The notes below the pieces were generated by a model, which saw only the letters and a program-made list of their open reading frames with translations, was not told the origin of the DNA and ran no database searches. From Orobanche coerulescens (lineage: Eukaryota > Streptophyta > Magnoliopsida > Lamiales > Orobanchaceae): 64,000 bases of DNA. Position numbers and translations under genes: made by a program. Location of the stretch: assembly GCA_033398695.1 (NCBI GenBank), contig CM065801.1, forward strand, positions 62,001-126,000. The letters are read 5' to 3'. This document shows, one piece after another, positions 10,510-21,818 of the stretch (its first letter is position 1; every line of letters starts with the position of its first letter).

Positions 10510-11248
10510 TGTAACATCCCCAAAACCATATGGGAATATTACACGCCGTAGACCCTTTCCACAAGGATCTACCAGGCTAAACATCCATAAACAACCAAAT
10601 GCTTGCCCGACCAGGGTCAAACAATAAAATAATACAGACCGATATGGTCACTTGCACGTGAATACACAAACCGATGAGGTCACACAACCCAATCGATAAA
10701 ACTGACTTAAATAACATTACCCACACACGGGTCGAAATACAATACAAATAAGATCAAATCAATCGTGACAACACAACAAAAATCAAAATAACTCTCGACT
10801 CATGATTAGTATCGCACTCGTCATCCTCTTGTGCCAATCCACTGTGTCGCTCCCTAAATCGCATGTACGGACGCAAAGCAGACATCCACCCCGATTACTG
10901 GGGTTAGTAAACTCCCCTGTTTTACTAGTGTAAGTATCAAATCATACGAAATATAACAAGCAAGTAATAATCGTGAATCAAATATGACAATCAAGTATCA
11001 AAATATCCCCGGGAGTTTTTCACAAGGAAAGATAAGCTATGAAGCATTCGAAAATAAGATTATCACCTCGGGAATTTTAGAATTTCAAAACCTTTCGAAA
11101 ATATTAGGGTCTTAACCCAAATCTCAAAATTGTATTTCAACAATTTACAGTACGAAAATATTTCCATAAATCTCATGGGGCTCGGCCCAACATTCTTTCT
11201 TAAAACTTTTCCTTTAAAAACTTTGATTTGAAAAGTATCATGCTCATG

Positions 11249-11712
11249 ACACCGTGATCCACTGTCACGTGTCTCCGTAGGTTCAACAACTCGCACGGAC
11301 TACATCACGCACAATTAAACAAACTTAATCAATTCCGACACCGTGATCCACTGTCACGTGTCTCCGTAGGTTCAATAACCCACACGGACTATTAACCAGA
11401 CATAATCAATTCCGACACCGTGATCCACTGTCACGTGTCTCCGTAGGCATAACAACCCGCACGGACTATATCAATCACAACAATCACACACACAGTCCTG
11501 ACACCGTAGTCCACTACCACGTGTCACCGTAAGCCCCGTCGAGCTCACCCGGTTGGACGTACTGTGTCCGAAACTCATGGTCCACTGCCATGCGTTATCG
11601 TAGGCCTCGTCAGACCAGCACGATTGGACCTCAGTACCTCACTAAGTTCTGACCCCGTAGTCCACTGCCACGAATCCTCGTAGGTCCCGTCGAACCAACA
11701 CGAGTGAACTTA
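11249..11712. repeat. Six ~80-bp LTR repeats with ABRE/G-box cores
   Basis: Repeats begin near 11249, 11337, 11413, 11500, 11570 and 11646. The first three contain CCACTGTCACGTGTCTCCG and the fourth CACGTGTCACCG; the last two have lost the core (ATGCGTT, ACGAATCC). CACGTGTC matches the plant abscisic-acid response element and G-box consensus. On the minus strand the block lies downstream of the TATA-like box, in transcribed LTR sequence. The array is duplicated in the other LTR at 17021-17490. Confidence 0.8.
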
Positions 11713-12639
11713 GCGGTCACACACATATTCACATTCACATTCACATTACATACAACAACGAGCACAATTAATCCATCACATTGATCACCACAAAATCGTA
11801 CGTCACACGCACATAACACAATCTCAACACTCTCAACAACTATCATCAATCAACGACGTACAACCAACATAACACACGTTCGGTACATAATGCATTGCAC
11901 AGCAGCTAACACATATACCAATATAACACTATTATCACAAAGCCTTCAAATTTCGGAAAGCACAAACAACTCAAACGGAACATATTTACGAAGGCAAGCA
12001 AAATCATCATAAATCTCATACGTGATTACTAGTCGCAAGATACAAGTCGTATAGTAAGATACTTGCCTTAATAACCGCTACCGAACGCTCCGAAGAACAC
12101 GGTTCGACCGGGAAGCTCGAACCCCAAAGAAGGCAACGAACGGAAGGGTTCCGACTCGAGTTCTTCACAAGAATTCGTTCCTAAGTCACAACGATATCAA
12201 TTCAATCACAATTCTACGGAAACGTATGGAACTTCCCAAGTTCTACCCATTGAAGCATTTTATCAGACACTTTGAAGGCGTAGTCCAATTCAATCGATTA
12301 TTCAAAGAAATACTCAAATCCGTTCCACAAAACTTCAAGGGTATTGAATGATTACGAGTTTACAATCAAGTTTCATCATGAATCTGAATCAAAACAAAGA
12401 AAATCGGCCAAAACACCAAGAAACCCCAAGAACATCCAAAAACCAAAAGTTTAGGTGTTCTTACCTTCGATCCGGGTGGAAGATGATGTTAATCCATGAT
12501 TCCAACTTCCAAAACATGTTTATATAAGTTGATTCTACTCAAAACCATCGATCTATGGTGAAAAATCGCGGAAGGAACGAAGAAAAGTGGAAAATGCGGA
12601 TATGACTCGGTCCAGCCTTAAATAGCCGGACATCACGGA

Positions 12640-12795
12640 CGCTTACGTGCGTAACGGCGGGCCCTTACACGTAATCGCCATGGTCGAAGTCACGCCGAAA
12701 TGCGGCATCGTTACGTAATCGGCCGAGGCTTACGTCGTAATCGCCTTACGACGAATCGCTGAGCACTACCGCCGTAACTCGGCGGTCTTGCCTCA
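12640..12795. promoter_or_regulatory. Palindrome array upstream of the TATA-like box (left LARD LTR)
   Basis: About six degenerate copies, 22-30 bp apart, of a TTACGTACGTAA-like palindrome followed by TCGGCC (for example CTTACGTGCGTAACGG, GTTACGTAATCGGCC). Read on the minus strand the array lies just upstream of CTATTTAAGG (complement of 12616-12625). The copies are more degenerate than those in the right LTR. Confidence 0.65.
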
Positions 12796-15700
12796 GGCCT
12801 GCATCGCCCGCCATGACTCGGCGGGCCAACTCCGACGGCCCGAACGACCCGAAACCGAACTCGAATACGAATCGAAGATACGGTTACGAAGTACTCGCAA
12901 AGACGAATCCGAACACTAAGAGAACACATGATTCCGACCACCCGAGGGCTCGAAATTCGACAACGGAAGTAATTACCCCAAACTTTGGGAAATTACGAAA
13001 ATGGCCCAAAACGCCCCAAAATCACGATACGTGATCGAATAACCAAACCGAAGTTCACAACACGTATAACAAAGTTAAACGGACTTACGGGAAACTCGAA
13101 ACAGCAGTTTTGAACGAGATTCGCAAGAATCGAACTCAAGTGCGGAAAAGTCGCTAAAAAGCTCGGAACTCAGCAAAACGATACCGAAACGAACTCGGAT
13201 GACAAAAAGCGTAGAATTAATCATTCTCGGAATGACGAAACGGTCATGAGAGAGTCGTCAAAATGGACTCCGGCCGAAAAAAGAAATTTACCGAAAATCG
13301 AAAATTGCGGATATTACATTCTACCCTCCTTAAAAGAAGTTTCGTCCCGAAACTTAAAACAAGTAGGGAGAAGAAATATCCCGCCGGAAAAACTCAACGA
13401 GATACACAAGAAGCATGTAACTCATGCCCAACGGAGAAACGTTACAAGCAACGCAACGGAATATACGGCGTGATATGAAGGAAGAGCGATTTACCAGGAA
13501 CGAGGCAATGATTCACTTCAAAACTGGTGGCGCGGCAAATAAAATCAACAAGTGACAAGCGTCATCAAACAGATAATACAATCGAGTCGATTATCTGAAC
13601 AATCACAAAACACAACGAACAAAAATCAATACGATTGACCAACCCAACAGTTCATCAATCAAAACGCGAGCCAAACGCTGAACAAATACAGAATTCCACC
13701 GCCCAAGGGTTGGAAGATCGAAACGAGACTAATCTCGAACTTAAGGGAATTACGAAGGAGTCTGAACGTTCAACAATCACGAAACGAGATCAACAAAAAC
13801 CGATCAATCAAACTATCGAACCACAACGATCGAGACAACAAAAATCGAACAATCACGTTCGAATCACGAAGAACAATAAAATTCAAACAACAACTCCAAG
13901 GTTCACATCTCGACTCGAGACAATATATGATCCGGTGAAAACAACATGTGCCTTCACATAAGATCCACAGGAAAGGGAATAGAAATTGAAAAATTACAAC
14001 AACAAACGAGTTATTCCGAAACAATACCACGCTCGTTCGATCAACAAAAGCAAGAGGCAGGACAAGCTCAGAAAATGTCAACGAACATAAACTAGTCAAC
14101 AGAGTCGAAAATACAGAAGTTCAAAATCCGATCCACTTCGAATAAAAGAACTAATAGAACCGAAAGATGTTACTTCCGAACAAGGTTCACAAGAATCGAA
14201 CCGACTTAAATGTCACAAATGATAACCAGATCGACCCAAAACAAGATCACAGCTCGTTCGAACAACGAAACCGAAATACAGAACAAGTCCAGAAAGTATC
14301 AACAAACACGAGCGAGTCGATAGACCTGAGAAAGAGGAAATACAGAAGTCAAAACGATACGGGCATTACATTCGACCTCTTATAAAAGAAATGTCGTTCC
14401 CGCAACTCACAACAACTGGAGTAAGGTGACAACACAAAAAGCAAACGACAGAAACATCTCCCATGGGCCTCTCAGAGCCGATCCTCATATCTGTACAGAA
14501 GTTCGCACCCCGAAAGACTCGGAACCCAACTCGCAAAACTGGATCCTGTGACGAGAAAAATAATTGGTACGTGCATGCCCCCAGCACACCACGGTTGAAA
14601 CACCTCGGCTCGGCATACCGAAAATACAACTGCTAGGTACAATAGAATATAACGTCGCAAAACAACAAACCGGAGATGCCAACTTGGCACAACAAAGAAT
14701 CATAACATATATCATATACAACGATTACCATCGTGCAGTAATTCACACACAAACACTACAACAACGACGGTATCGTTCGGCGACCTCAACGGCCCGAACG
14801 ATAACCAGCACATAATTACAAACATTATGAAACAATCACACATGTACACAAACGTACAAACCCAAGCTTCAACATCTCACACTCATGCGACAACACGCAA
14901 ATCGCCACGAGGCGATAAACAGTAAACACCAGTTCACGCCTCTCACAGAGGGCTAGTACAATAATTGCGTGGCAACGCCTCGACGTTCATGCCACCAATT
15001 CGACCATACTCGGGAGCAACATCATAACGATAACCCGAACATCATATATACATACCCAGCCCTCAAACGGGAATGGATAGGTTTTAAAAACGAAAACCTC
15101 CTTTTGAAAATAATTTTGGAAACACCGATTAATCTTGAGTATCACCCTTCAAAAAAAGTACAATCGTGAAACATCGTTATCGAGACTTTGGAAAACTATT
15201 TCGCATTCGATAAAAATGAGGACACTTTCTTTTCGTGAAAACTTTCGGAAATATTCGACCCTCGGGTCTAAGTAAAAGTGTTTCTAAAACATTGGAAATA
15301 TCTCAAAACATTTTGGTCCTCGAGGTAGAAGAATTTTGAAACATATTGTGGCACCTTGGATGTACCACGAGAAAATAATTCATTTTAAAAGTACGTCTCG
15401 AAATTTATTTTCCAAGATACTCAAGGTTTTCAAAGATAATTCAATGGGCTAGAATGCCCAAAAATTCCAGGTAATTACACGGAACATTATAGCGCCGTGG
15501 GTCCCGCGCCGGAACCCACCAGGCTAAAAACCATTTACAAAAACGCCAAAAAGCCCGATGACGGTAATATTTCAAAAACTCACAAAAGCCATTTACAAAA
15601 TACTAAATACCGTCATAAGAATTTCGCCAAAACGATCAAGGCCATAATGCCAAAAACTCGGTTAAGGGAATCGATTTCCGAAATAAAACTCAGTCGGTAA

Positions 15701-16065
15701 AATACCGAAAGCCATTACAAAATAACTCACGCAGCGGATAAAAAAAATACAGTCCAACATGCACAATCCAATTGAATACATCTCATAGCATCTAGTTTAA
15801 ACATATAACAAAACCATTCCTTGGAGTTTCTCACGAACTCAATCATCGATACCTTTTCGAAATCCATCAAGGTTTACAACTTTCACACCATACCACACCA
15901 CCCGGTGGTTCAAAGATAAAACAATAATGTGCTCAGTTCTATACACATACTATATGCCACAAGTACTAAACACAACTATATTACACAATACTGTGTAAAT
16001 AAAATCATGCACCGCAATTAACTCACTAAGATAAAATCGAGATACACAGGTACTTCGCATAAAAG

Positions 16066-16095
16066 AGGAGACTTACATCCACAGGTCGCACGGAG
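16066..16095 (-). promoter_or_regulatory. Conserved leader motif with GTAAGT
   Basis: The reverse complement contains CCGTGCGACCTGTGGATGTA followed by AGTCTCCTC. The same motif occurs in the outer element (10036-10066, reverse) and the chromovirus (23447-23470, forward). It sits ~180 bp downstream of the primer site and contains a consensus-like 5' splice site (GTAAGT). Whether it serves as a splice donor, a packaging signal or something else is not known from sequence. Confidence 0.55.
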
Positions 16096-16256
16096 ATGAC
16101 AGTCGCCCACGATACTAATCTCGTCCGACAACATAACCGACACGTTGTGACTACGCACAACTCAATTTGTCACTGACGACTCGAACGACAAGACAACACA
16201 TTACTCGACAAATCATGACTTGACTCGACCCGACAACCTAGGTTTCCGCAACCTAT

Positions 16257-16268
16257 GCTCCGATACCA
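16257..16268 (-). other. Primer-binding site of the LARD-like element
   Basis: The complement reads TGGTATCGGAGC, one base different from the outer element's TGGTATCAGAGC. It is four bases from the LTR end. The single mismatch to the usual initiator-Met site could affect priming. Confidence 0.8.
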
Positions 16269-16272
16269 TAAA

Positions 16273-19107
16273 TGTAACATCCCCAAAACCATATGGGAAT
16301 ATTACACGCCGTACACCCTTTCCACAAGGATCTACCAGGCTAAACATCCATAAACAACCAAATGCTTGCCCGACCAGGGTCAAACAATAAAATAATACAG
16401 ACCGATATGGTCACTTACACGTGAATACACAAACCGATGAGGTCACACAACCCAATCGATAAAACTGACTTAAATAACATTACCCACACAGGGGTCGAAA
16501 TACAATACAGCGGAAGACTGAAATCAACTCTGACAACACAACAAAAATCAAAATAACTCTCGACTCATGATTAGTATCGCAGCTCGTCATCCTCTTGTGC
16601 CAATCCTATGACTGCTCCCCTAAATCTGCATGTACCTGGACGCAAAACAGACATCCACCCCCCGATTACTCGGGGGTTAGTAAAACTCCACTGTTTTACT
16701 AGTGCAAGTATCAAATCATACGAAATATAACAAGCAAGTAATAATCGTGAATCAAATATGACAATCAAGTATCAAAATATCCCCGGGAGTTTTTCACAAG
16801 GAAAGATAAGCTATGAAGCATTCGAAAATAAGATTATCACCTCGGGAATTTTAGAATTTCAAAACCTTTCGAAAATATTAGGGTCTTAACCCAAATCTCA
16901 AAATTGTATTTCAACAATTTACAGTACGAAAATATTTCCATAAATCTCATGGGGCTCGGCCCAACATTCTGTCTTAAAACTTTTCCTTTAAAAACTTTGA
17001 TTTGAAAAGTATCATGCTCATGACACCGTGATCCACTGTCACGTGTCTCCGTAGGTTCAACAACCCGCACGGACTACATCACGCACAATTAAACAAACAT
17101 AATCAATTCCGACACCGTGATCCACTGTCACGTGTCTCCGTAGGTTCAACAACCCACACGGACTATTAACCAGACATAATCAATTCCGACACCGTGATCC
17201 ACTGTCACGTGTCTCCGTAGGCATAACAACCCGTACGGACTATATCAATCACAACAATCACACACACAGTCCTGACACCGTAGTCCACTGCCACGTGTCA
17301 CCGTAAGCCCCGTCGAGCTCACCCGGTTGGACATACTGTGTCCGAAACTCATGGTCCACTGCCATGCGTTATCGTAGGCCTCGTCGCTGCACTCAAAGAC
17401 GATTGGACCTCGCACCTCACTAAGTTCTGACCCCGTAGTCCACTGCCACGAATCCTCGTAGGTCCCGTCGAACCAACACGAGTGAACTTAGCGGTCACAC
17501 ACATATTCACATTCACATTCACATTACATACAACAACGAGCACAATTAATCCATCACATTGATCACCACAAAATCGTACGTCACACGCACATAACACAAT
17601 CTCAACACTCTCAACAACTATCATCAATCAATGACGTACAACCAACATAACACACGTTCGGTACATAATGCATTGCACAGCAGCTAACACATATACCAAT
17701 ATAACACTATTATCACAAAGTCTTCAAATTTCGGAAAGCACAAACAACTCAAACGGAACATATTTACGAAGGCAAGCAAAATCATCATAAATCTCATACG
17801 TGATTACTAGTCGCAAGATACAAGTCGTATAGTAAGATACTTGCCTTAATAACCGCTACCGAACGCTCCGAAGAACACGGTTCGACCGGGAAGCTCGAAC
17901 CCCAAAGAAGGCAACGAACGGAAGGGTTCCGACTCGAGTTCTTCACAAGAATTCGTTCCTAAGTCACAACGATATCAATTCAATCACAATTCTACGAAAA
18001 CGTATGGAACTTCCCAAGTTCTACCCATTGAAGCATTTTATCGGACACTTTGAAGGCGTAGTCCAATTCAATCGATTATTCAAAGAAATACTCAAATCCG
18101 TTCCACAAAACTTCAAGGGTATTGAATGATTACGAGTTTACAATCAAGTTTCATCAGAATCAATCAAAACAAAGAAAATCGGCCAAAACACCAAGAAACC
18201 CCAAGAACATCCAAAACCAAAAGTTTAGGTGTTCTTACCTTCGATCCGGTGGAAGATGATGTTAATCCATGATTCCAACTTCCAAAACATGTTTATATAA
18301 GTTAATTCTACTCAAAACCATCGATCTATGGTGAAAAATCACTAAGGAACGAAGAAAAGTGGAAAATGCCGATATGACTCGGCCTGTGCCTTAAATAGCC
18401 GGACATCTGCCGACGCTTACGCACGAATCGGCCGGGCCCTTACGTACGAATCGGCCATGGTCAAGTCGCCGCCTGAAATGCCGCATCGTTACGCACGTAA
18501 CCGCCGAGGCTTACGACGAATCGCCTTACGTACGTAACTGCCGAGCACTACCGGCCGTAACTCGGCCAGTGCTAGCCTGGGCCCAGACTGCCCGGCCATG
18601 ACTCGACCGGGGCCAACTCCGACGGCCCGAACGACCCCGAAACCCGAACCTGAATACGAATCGAAGATACGGTTACGAAGTACTCGCAAAGACGAATCCG
18701 AACACTAAGAGAACACACGATTCCGACCACCCGAGGGCTCGAAATTCGACAACGGAAGTAATTACCCCAAATTTTGGTAAATTACGAAAATGGCCCAAAA
18801 CGCCCGAAAATCACGATACGTGATCGAATAACCAAACCGAAGTTCACAACACGTATAACAAAGTTAAACGGACTTACGGGAAACTCGAAACAGCAGTTTT
18901 GAACGAGATTCGCAAGAATCGAACTCAAGTGCGGAAAAGTCGCTAAAAAGCTCGGAACTCAGCAAAACGATACCGAAACGAACTCGGATGACAAAAAGCG
19001 TAGAATTAATCATTCTCAGAATGACGAAATGGTCATGAGAGAGTCGTCAAAACGGACTCCGGCTGAAAAAAGAAATTTACCAAAAATCGAAAATTGCGGA
19101 TATTACA
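16273..19107 (-). repeat. 5' LTR of the LARD-like element
   Basis: Right copy of the LTR, TGTAACATCCCC...GCGGATATTACA. Same organisation as the left LTR: CACGTG repeats at 17021-17490, TATA-like TATTTAAGG (complement of 18390-18398) and a palindrome array at ~18412-18570. This copy is longer by 26 bp and retains G/C-rich stretches missing on the left. Confidence 0.9.
18412..18572. promoter_or_regulatory. Palindrome array upstream of the TATA-like box (right LARD LTR)
   Basis: Six copies: CTTACGCACGAATCGGCC, CTTACGTACGAATCGGCC, GTTACGCACGTAACCGCC, CTTACGACGAATCGCC, CTTACGTACGTAACTGCC and CTACCGGCCGTAACTCGGCC. The clearest core is TTACGTACGTAA, a perfect 12-bp palindrome. On the minus strand the array immediately precedes the TATA-like sequence. 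Confidence 0.75.
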
Positions 19108-20833
19108 TTGATCATCTTTCATCATCCTTCATGCTGACCCTGTGTTATGCTCCCCAAACCCTGAATGCAATACAGACATCCACCCCCGATTTCTCGGGGG
19201 TTAGCAAAATCCCATTATTTTGCTAGTGCAAGTACACAATCATACGAATTGTAACGAAGAAATAGAAATCAAGAATCGAGTACGACAATCAACTATCAAG
19301 CCTTCCCGAGAGGTTTTATTAATTAGAAAGCAATCAATGAAGTGTTTGAAAATAAATTCCTCGTCTCGGGGATTTTAAAAGTATAAAATTTTTTGGACCT
19401 CAAGTCCTTAGTTGAAAAATAACCATTTCAAAACGAATGGGTCTCGGCCCAAAATCACTTTCCATAAAATGACCTTTACAAAACCATTGGGATCTCATCC
19501 CAAATCTCATCAAATCACAGTACACGAGAATAGTAGCAAGGTATGTTTCCCAACATCAAAACCCCACAACTAAAGGACTAAATACATACGACAAAATACT
19601 CTAGTGCCATCCTAGCCAAGTAGGCCAAATGAACAACTTACCTCTTACACATTTAGTCAATGCATGCAATCATGAAATCACCGTTCAAAAACACTCGTTT
19701 CCGAAAACGCCATAACCCAAAACACATTTATAAAAATGCACCACAATTAACCGCGGATCCACGCCTCTGTGGACCCTACCGAGACCCCGTCGGATCTAAC
19801 CTTTAGTGGTCAAAAGCCAAGCTCGCGGATCCACGCCTCTATGGACCCCTACCGAGACCCCATAGGATCTAACCCGTAGTGAGCATACACACACACGCCA
19901 CTCATGCAATACTAATATGCTAAGAATATAAGTTCATCAAGAATACTTACTAGAGATGGCCACTTACCCGACACCATTATCATACTCATCACAATACTTC
20001 CATCATGAACAATCAATCACAACACAACAACAAAATTAACACGGAATAAACGATTCCACAACATTAAACAAGCAGGGGTATCATTAAAGCCCTCAATGTT
20101 CAAAATAATCAAATCATAATCAATTCACACGAATCATATTCACGAGGGTAGACCAACCATCGTAATCCAACTTGTAAACTCTATTTGCAGGACACAAATC
20201 GTATAAAAAAATACTTGACTCGAAACCACGATCGAAACGAGACGATGAACGGGATGTGGTCGGTCCTGAACATAATCAATAATACAATAGCACCGCGAAC
20301 ACTACGAGAATAACACCACACGAATTACTGACACAATACGGAGATCAACTCGGAATCCTCGAGCACCTATAATTCCTCCGGAAGAAACAACAAAAACATT
20401 ATTACGACGAGGATCAAGACCAAAACAACGGAGATCACGTCAAGCTATCGAAGGAAAACTCATTCGAACATTTAATCGAACATTAAATGTTCACTACACC
20501 TAAAGAACACCAAAATTACCCTTTGGGTTGAAACAAATTGAATTTATGGATATACAATACATAAAACATGTTTAGCAACAACATCTAACACCAATCGATT
20601 CGTCTAAACCAGATTGGATTTGGAATCAAGAACAAAACTCCCAAAAAGTCAACTCTAGGGAATCAAGAAAAAATACCTTGATCTGGCGAAGAACAATGGA
20701 TTAAATGATGTTAAACACGCCCAAATCCATCCCAAGATGACAACTGATGATGAAGAGTGCCCAAAATCGCCCCAAGAACTTGCTCCCGACGAAAAAAGAC
20801 GAAGAGGGAGAGAAATGACGGAATAAAAGGTGT

Positions 20834-20855
20834 TGTCCAGTATTTATACTGGACA
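20834..20855 (-). promoter_or_regulatory. TATA box within a 9-bp-arm inverted repeat
   Basis: TGTCCAGTA - TTTA - TACTGGACA: two perfect 9-bp arms around a 4-base loop. The minus strand reads AGTATAAATACT across the centre, a good TATA box placed at the edge of the palindrome array and followed (minus strand) by a pyrimidine-rich stretch. Confidence 0.7.
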
Positions 20856-20857
20856 GT

Positions 20858-21215
20858 TATTAGTGTGCGCTAAATACACCGCATTAGCGCGCGCTAACGG
20901 AGTCAGCGCTCCAGACATTCTGCCCGCAACATTGTTAGCGTGCACTAGACAATACGCGTAGCGTGCACTAACGAGCCAAGAATCTAGTCCAGTGGCTCCT
21001 GGACAGATCTGCACCTACCAGGTAGCCTGCACTAGAAAGGACAGATAGCGTGCGCTAAGCAGACGATAGCGTGTGCTATCTACCAACCGTAGCGTGCGCT
21101 AATGAGACTCCAGTCCCAGTCCAGTAGCTCCAAAACCGCCTCGAACCACCAGTTAGCGTGCGCTAACTACTGCACCTTAGCGTGCGCTAACCACCCGGAT
21201 GTAGCGTGCGCTAAC
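20858..21215. promoter_or_regulatory. Eleven-copy TTAGCGTGCGCTAA palindrome array
   Basis: Copies near 20860, 20884, 20935, 20960, 21023, 21046, 21067, 21090, 21153, 21178 and 21202. One (TTAGCGCGCGCTAA) is a perfect 14-bp palindrome; most read TAGCGTGCGCTAA. Intervening DNA is unrelated, so this is a homotypic site cluster and not a simple tandem repeat. On the minus strand it lies directly upstream of TATAAATA (complement of 20842-20849). Confidence 0.85.
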
Positions 21216-21604
21216 GACTCAGAAATAACAGGAACAGTACCCTCAAAAATGGGTACGACGACGGATTTCTCCGACCAAATCTTCAAGTTCAAGATACACA
21301 CAGAAAGCTCCAGAATATGATCATACTAAGATCTTGAGCTCTAATCAAACTCACACGCGACAAGGAAAAGGGTCGAATCTGTAATACCCGGTCTAAAGTC
21401 GTGTCATTTCAAACCTCTTCATGTTCTTCGAATCGTGATTTGTTGAGCGAACCCTTGTAATCATTGCTTGGAACCACCGTTTTGGGGTTTCCGTACTTCT
21501 GTTTCGTGTTATTGTTGCCCAGACATTGAATCCTATTACTTTTATTCTCTTCCCAGGTCATTTTCCATCATTTTAGGACCCGAAGGGGGTGTGAGCCGCA
21601 TCAC

Positions 21605-21818
21605 AAGGAGTGTGCGCCGCGGCACACACATTTCCTAAATCTGGCCGAGCGGACTGTACCGGGTGCCGCGGCACACTCCGACAGTGCCGCGGCACACTGC
21701 CGAGTCATTGCTGCGGCACACCTTGGCTGAGCCGCGGCACACTTATGTTGCATCCTCAGCCATAAACCGCCTGTACCCGGTGCCGCGGCACACCTGGGCT
21801 GAGCCGCGGCACACAATG
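21605..21818. promoter_or_regulatory. GTGCCGCGGCAC palindrome array upstream of the TATA-like box
   Basis: CCGCGGCACAC or close variants occur near 21616, 21663, 21683, 21711, 21731, 21780 and 21802. The full form GTGCCGCGGCAC is a perfect 12-bp palindrome. It ends ~20 bp upstream of CTTTTTAAG. The 3' LTR has a matching, slightly longer array (28455-28736, about ten sites). Confidence 0.85.

Larger units (their letters stand above)
10510..13318 (-). repeat. 3' LTR of the LARD-like element
   Basis: Left copy of the 2.8 kb repeat. On the minus strand it starts TGTAATATCCGC immediately after the polypurine tract and ends GGGGATGTTACA. It carries six ~80-bp repeats with CACGTG cores (11249-11712), a TATA-like TATTTAAGG (complement of 12616-12625) and a palindrome array just upstream of that. 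Compared with the right copy it lacks several short G/C stretches, for example in 10850-10920 and 12600-12800. Confidence 0.9.
13319..16272 (-). mobile_element. Non-coding interior of the LARD-like element
   Basis: 2954 bp between the LTRs. On the minus strand it opens at the right with the primer site and leader, and closes at the left with the polypurine tract (complement of 13319-13345: AAGGAGGGTAGAA directly before TGTAATATCC). No retroviral protein motif was found on either strand. Two stretches look like displaced LTR or boundary sequence: a second polypurine-tract/LTR-start signature at 14371 (reverse complement AAGAGGTCGAA then TGTAATGCCCG), and at 15480-15540 a degraded version of the LTR start (GCGCCGTGGGTCC..CCACCAGGCTAAA). 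A degenerate duplication at 14030-14130 / 14250-14355 is also visible. Confidence 0.75.
10510..19107 (-). mobile_element. LARD-like non-autonomous LTR retrotransposon (whole element)
   Basis: 8598 bp, minus strand. Two LTRs of 2809 bp (10510-13318) and 2835 bp (16273-19107) begin TGTAACATCCCC and end GCGGATATTACA in window orientation. A polypurine tract abuts the left LTR and a primer-binding site abuts the right one, which fixes the orientation. The flanks are TCGAT (10505-10509) and TTGAT (19108-19112), a 5-bp target duplication with one difference. The 2954-bp interior has no recognisable gag or pol in any frame; the open frames there are short, with none of the RT, integrase or zinc-knuckle motifs. 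Long LTRs with a non-coding interior fit a LARD (large retrotransposon derivative). The two LTRs are near-identical across long stretches, suggesting recent insertion, though small indels are common. Confidence 0.85.
19108..21379 (-). mobile_element. Outer gypsy LTR, piece 2 (with promoter region)
   Basis: Continuation of the outer LTR after the LARD insertion. It parallels the LARD LTR block by block (compare 19150-19230 with 16640-16710: GACATCCACC..CGATT..CTCGGGGGTTAG) but is strongly diverged. It contains a two-copy ~78-bp repeat (GCGGATCCACGCCTCTRTGG at 19752 and 19825), a minus-strand TATA box in a hairpin (20834-20855) and eleven TTAGCGTGCGCTAA-like palindromes (20858-21215). It is cut at 21379 by the chromovirus, whose target duplication GAATC is 21375-21379. 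Confidence 0.8.

Noticed and set aside
11249..11712. CRISPR-like array
   Set aside because: Plant nuclear DNA, degenerate 70-88 bp repeats within an LTR, duplicated in the partner LTR; no spacers or cas genes.
13635..14099. Open frames in the LARD interior as proteins
   Set aside because: Short, overlapping on both strands, no domain motifs.
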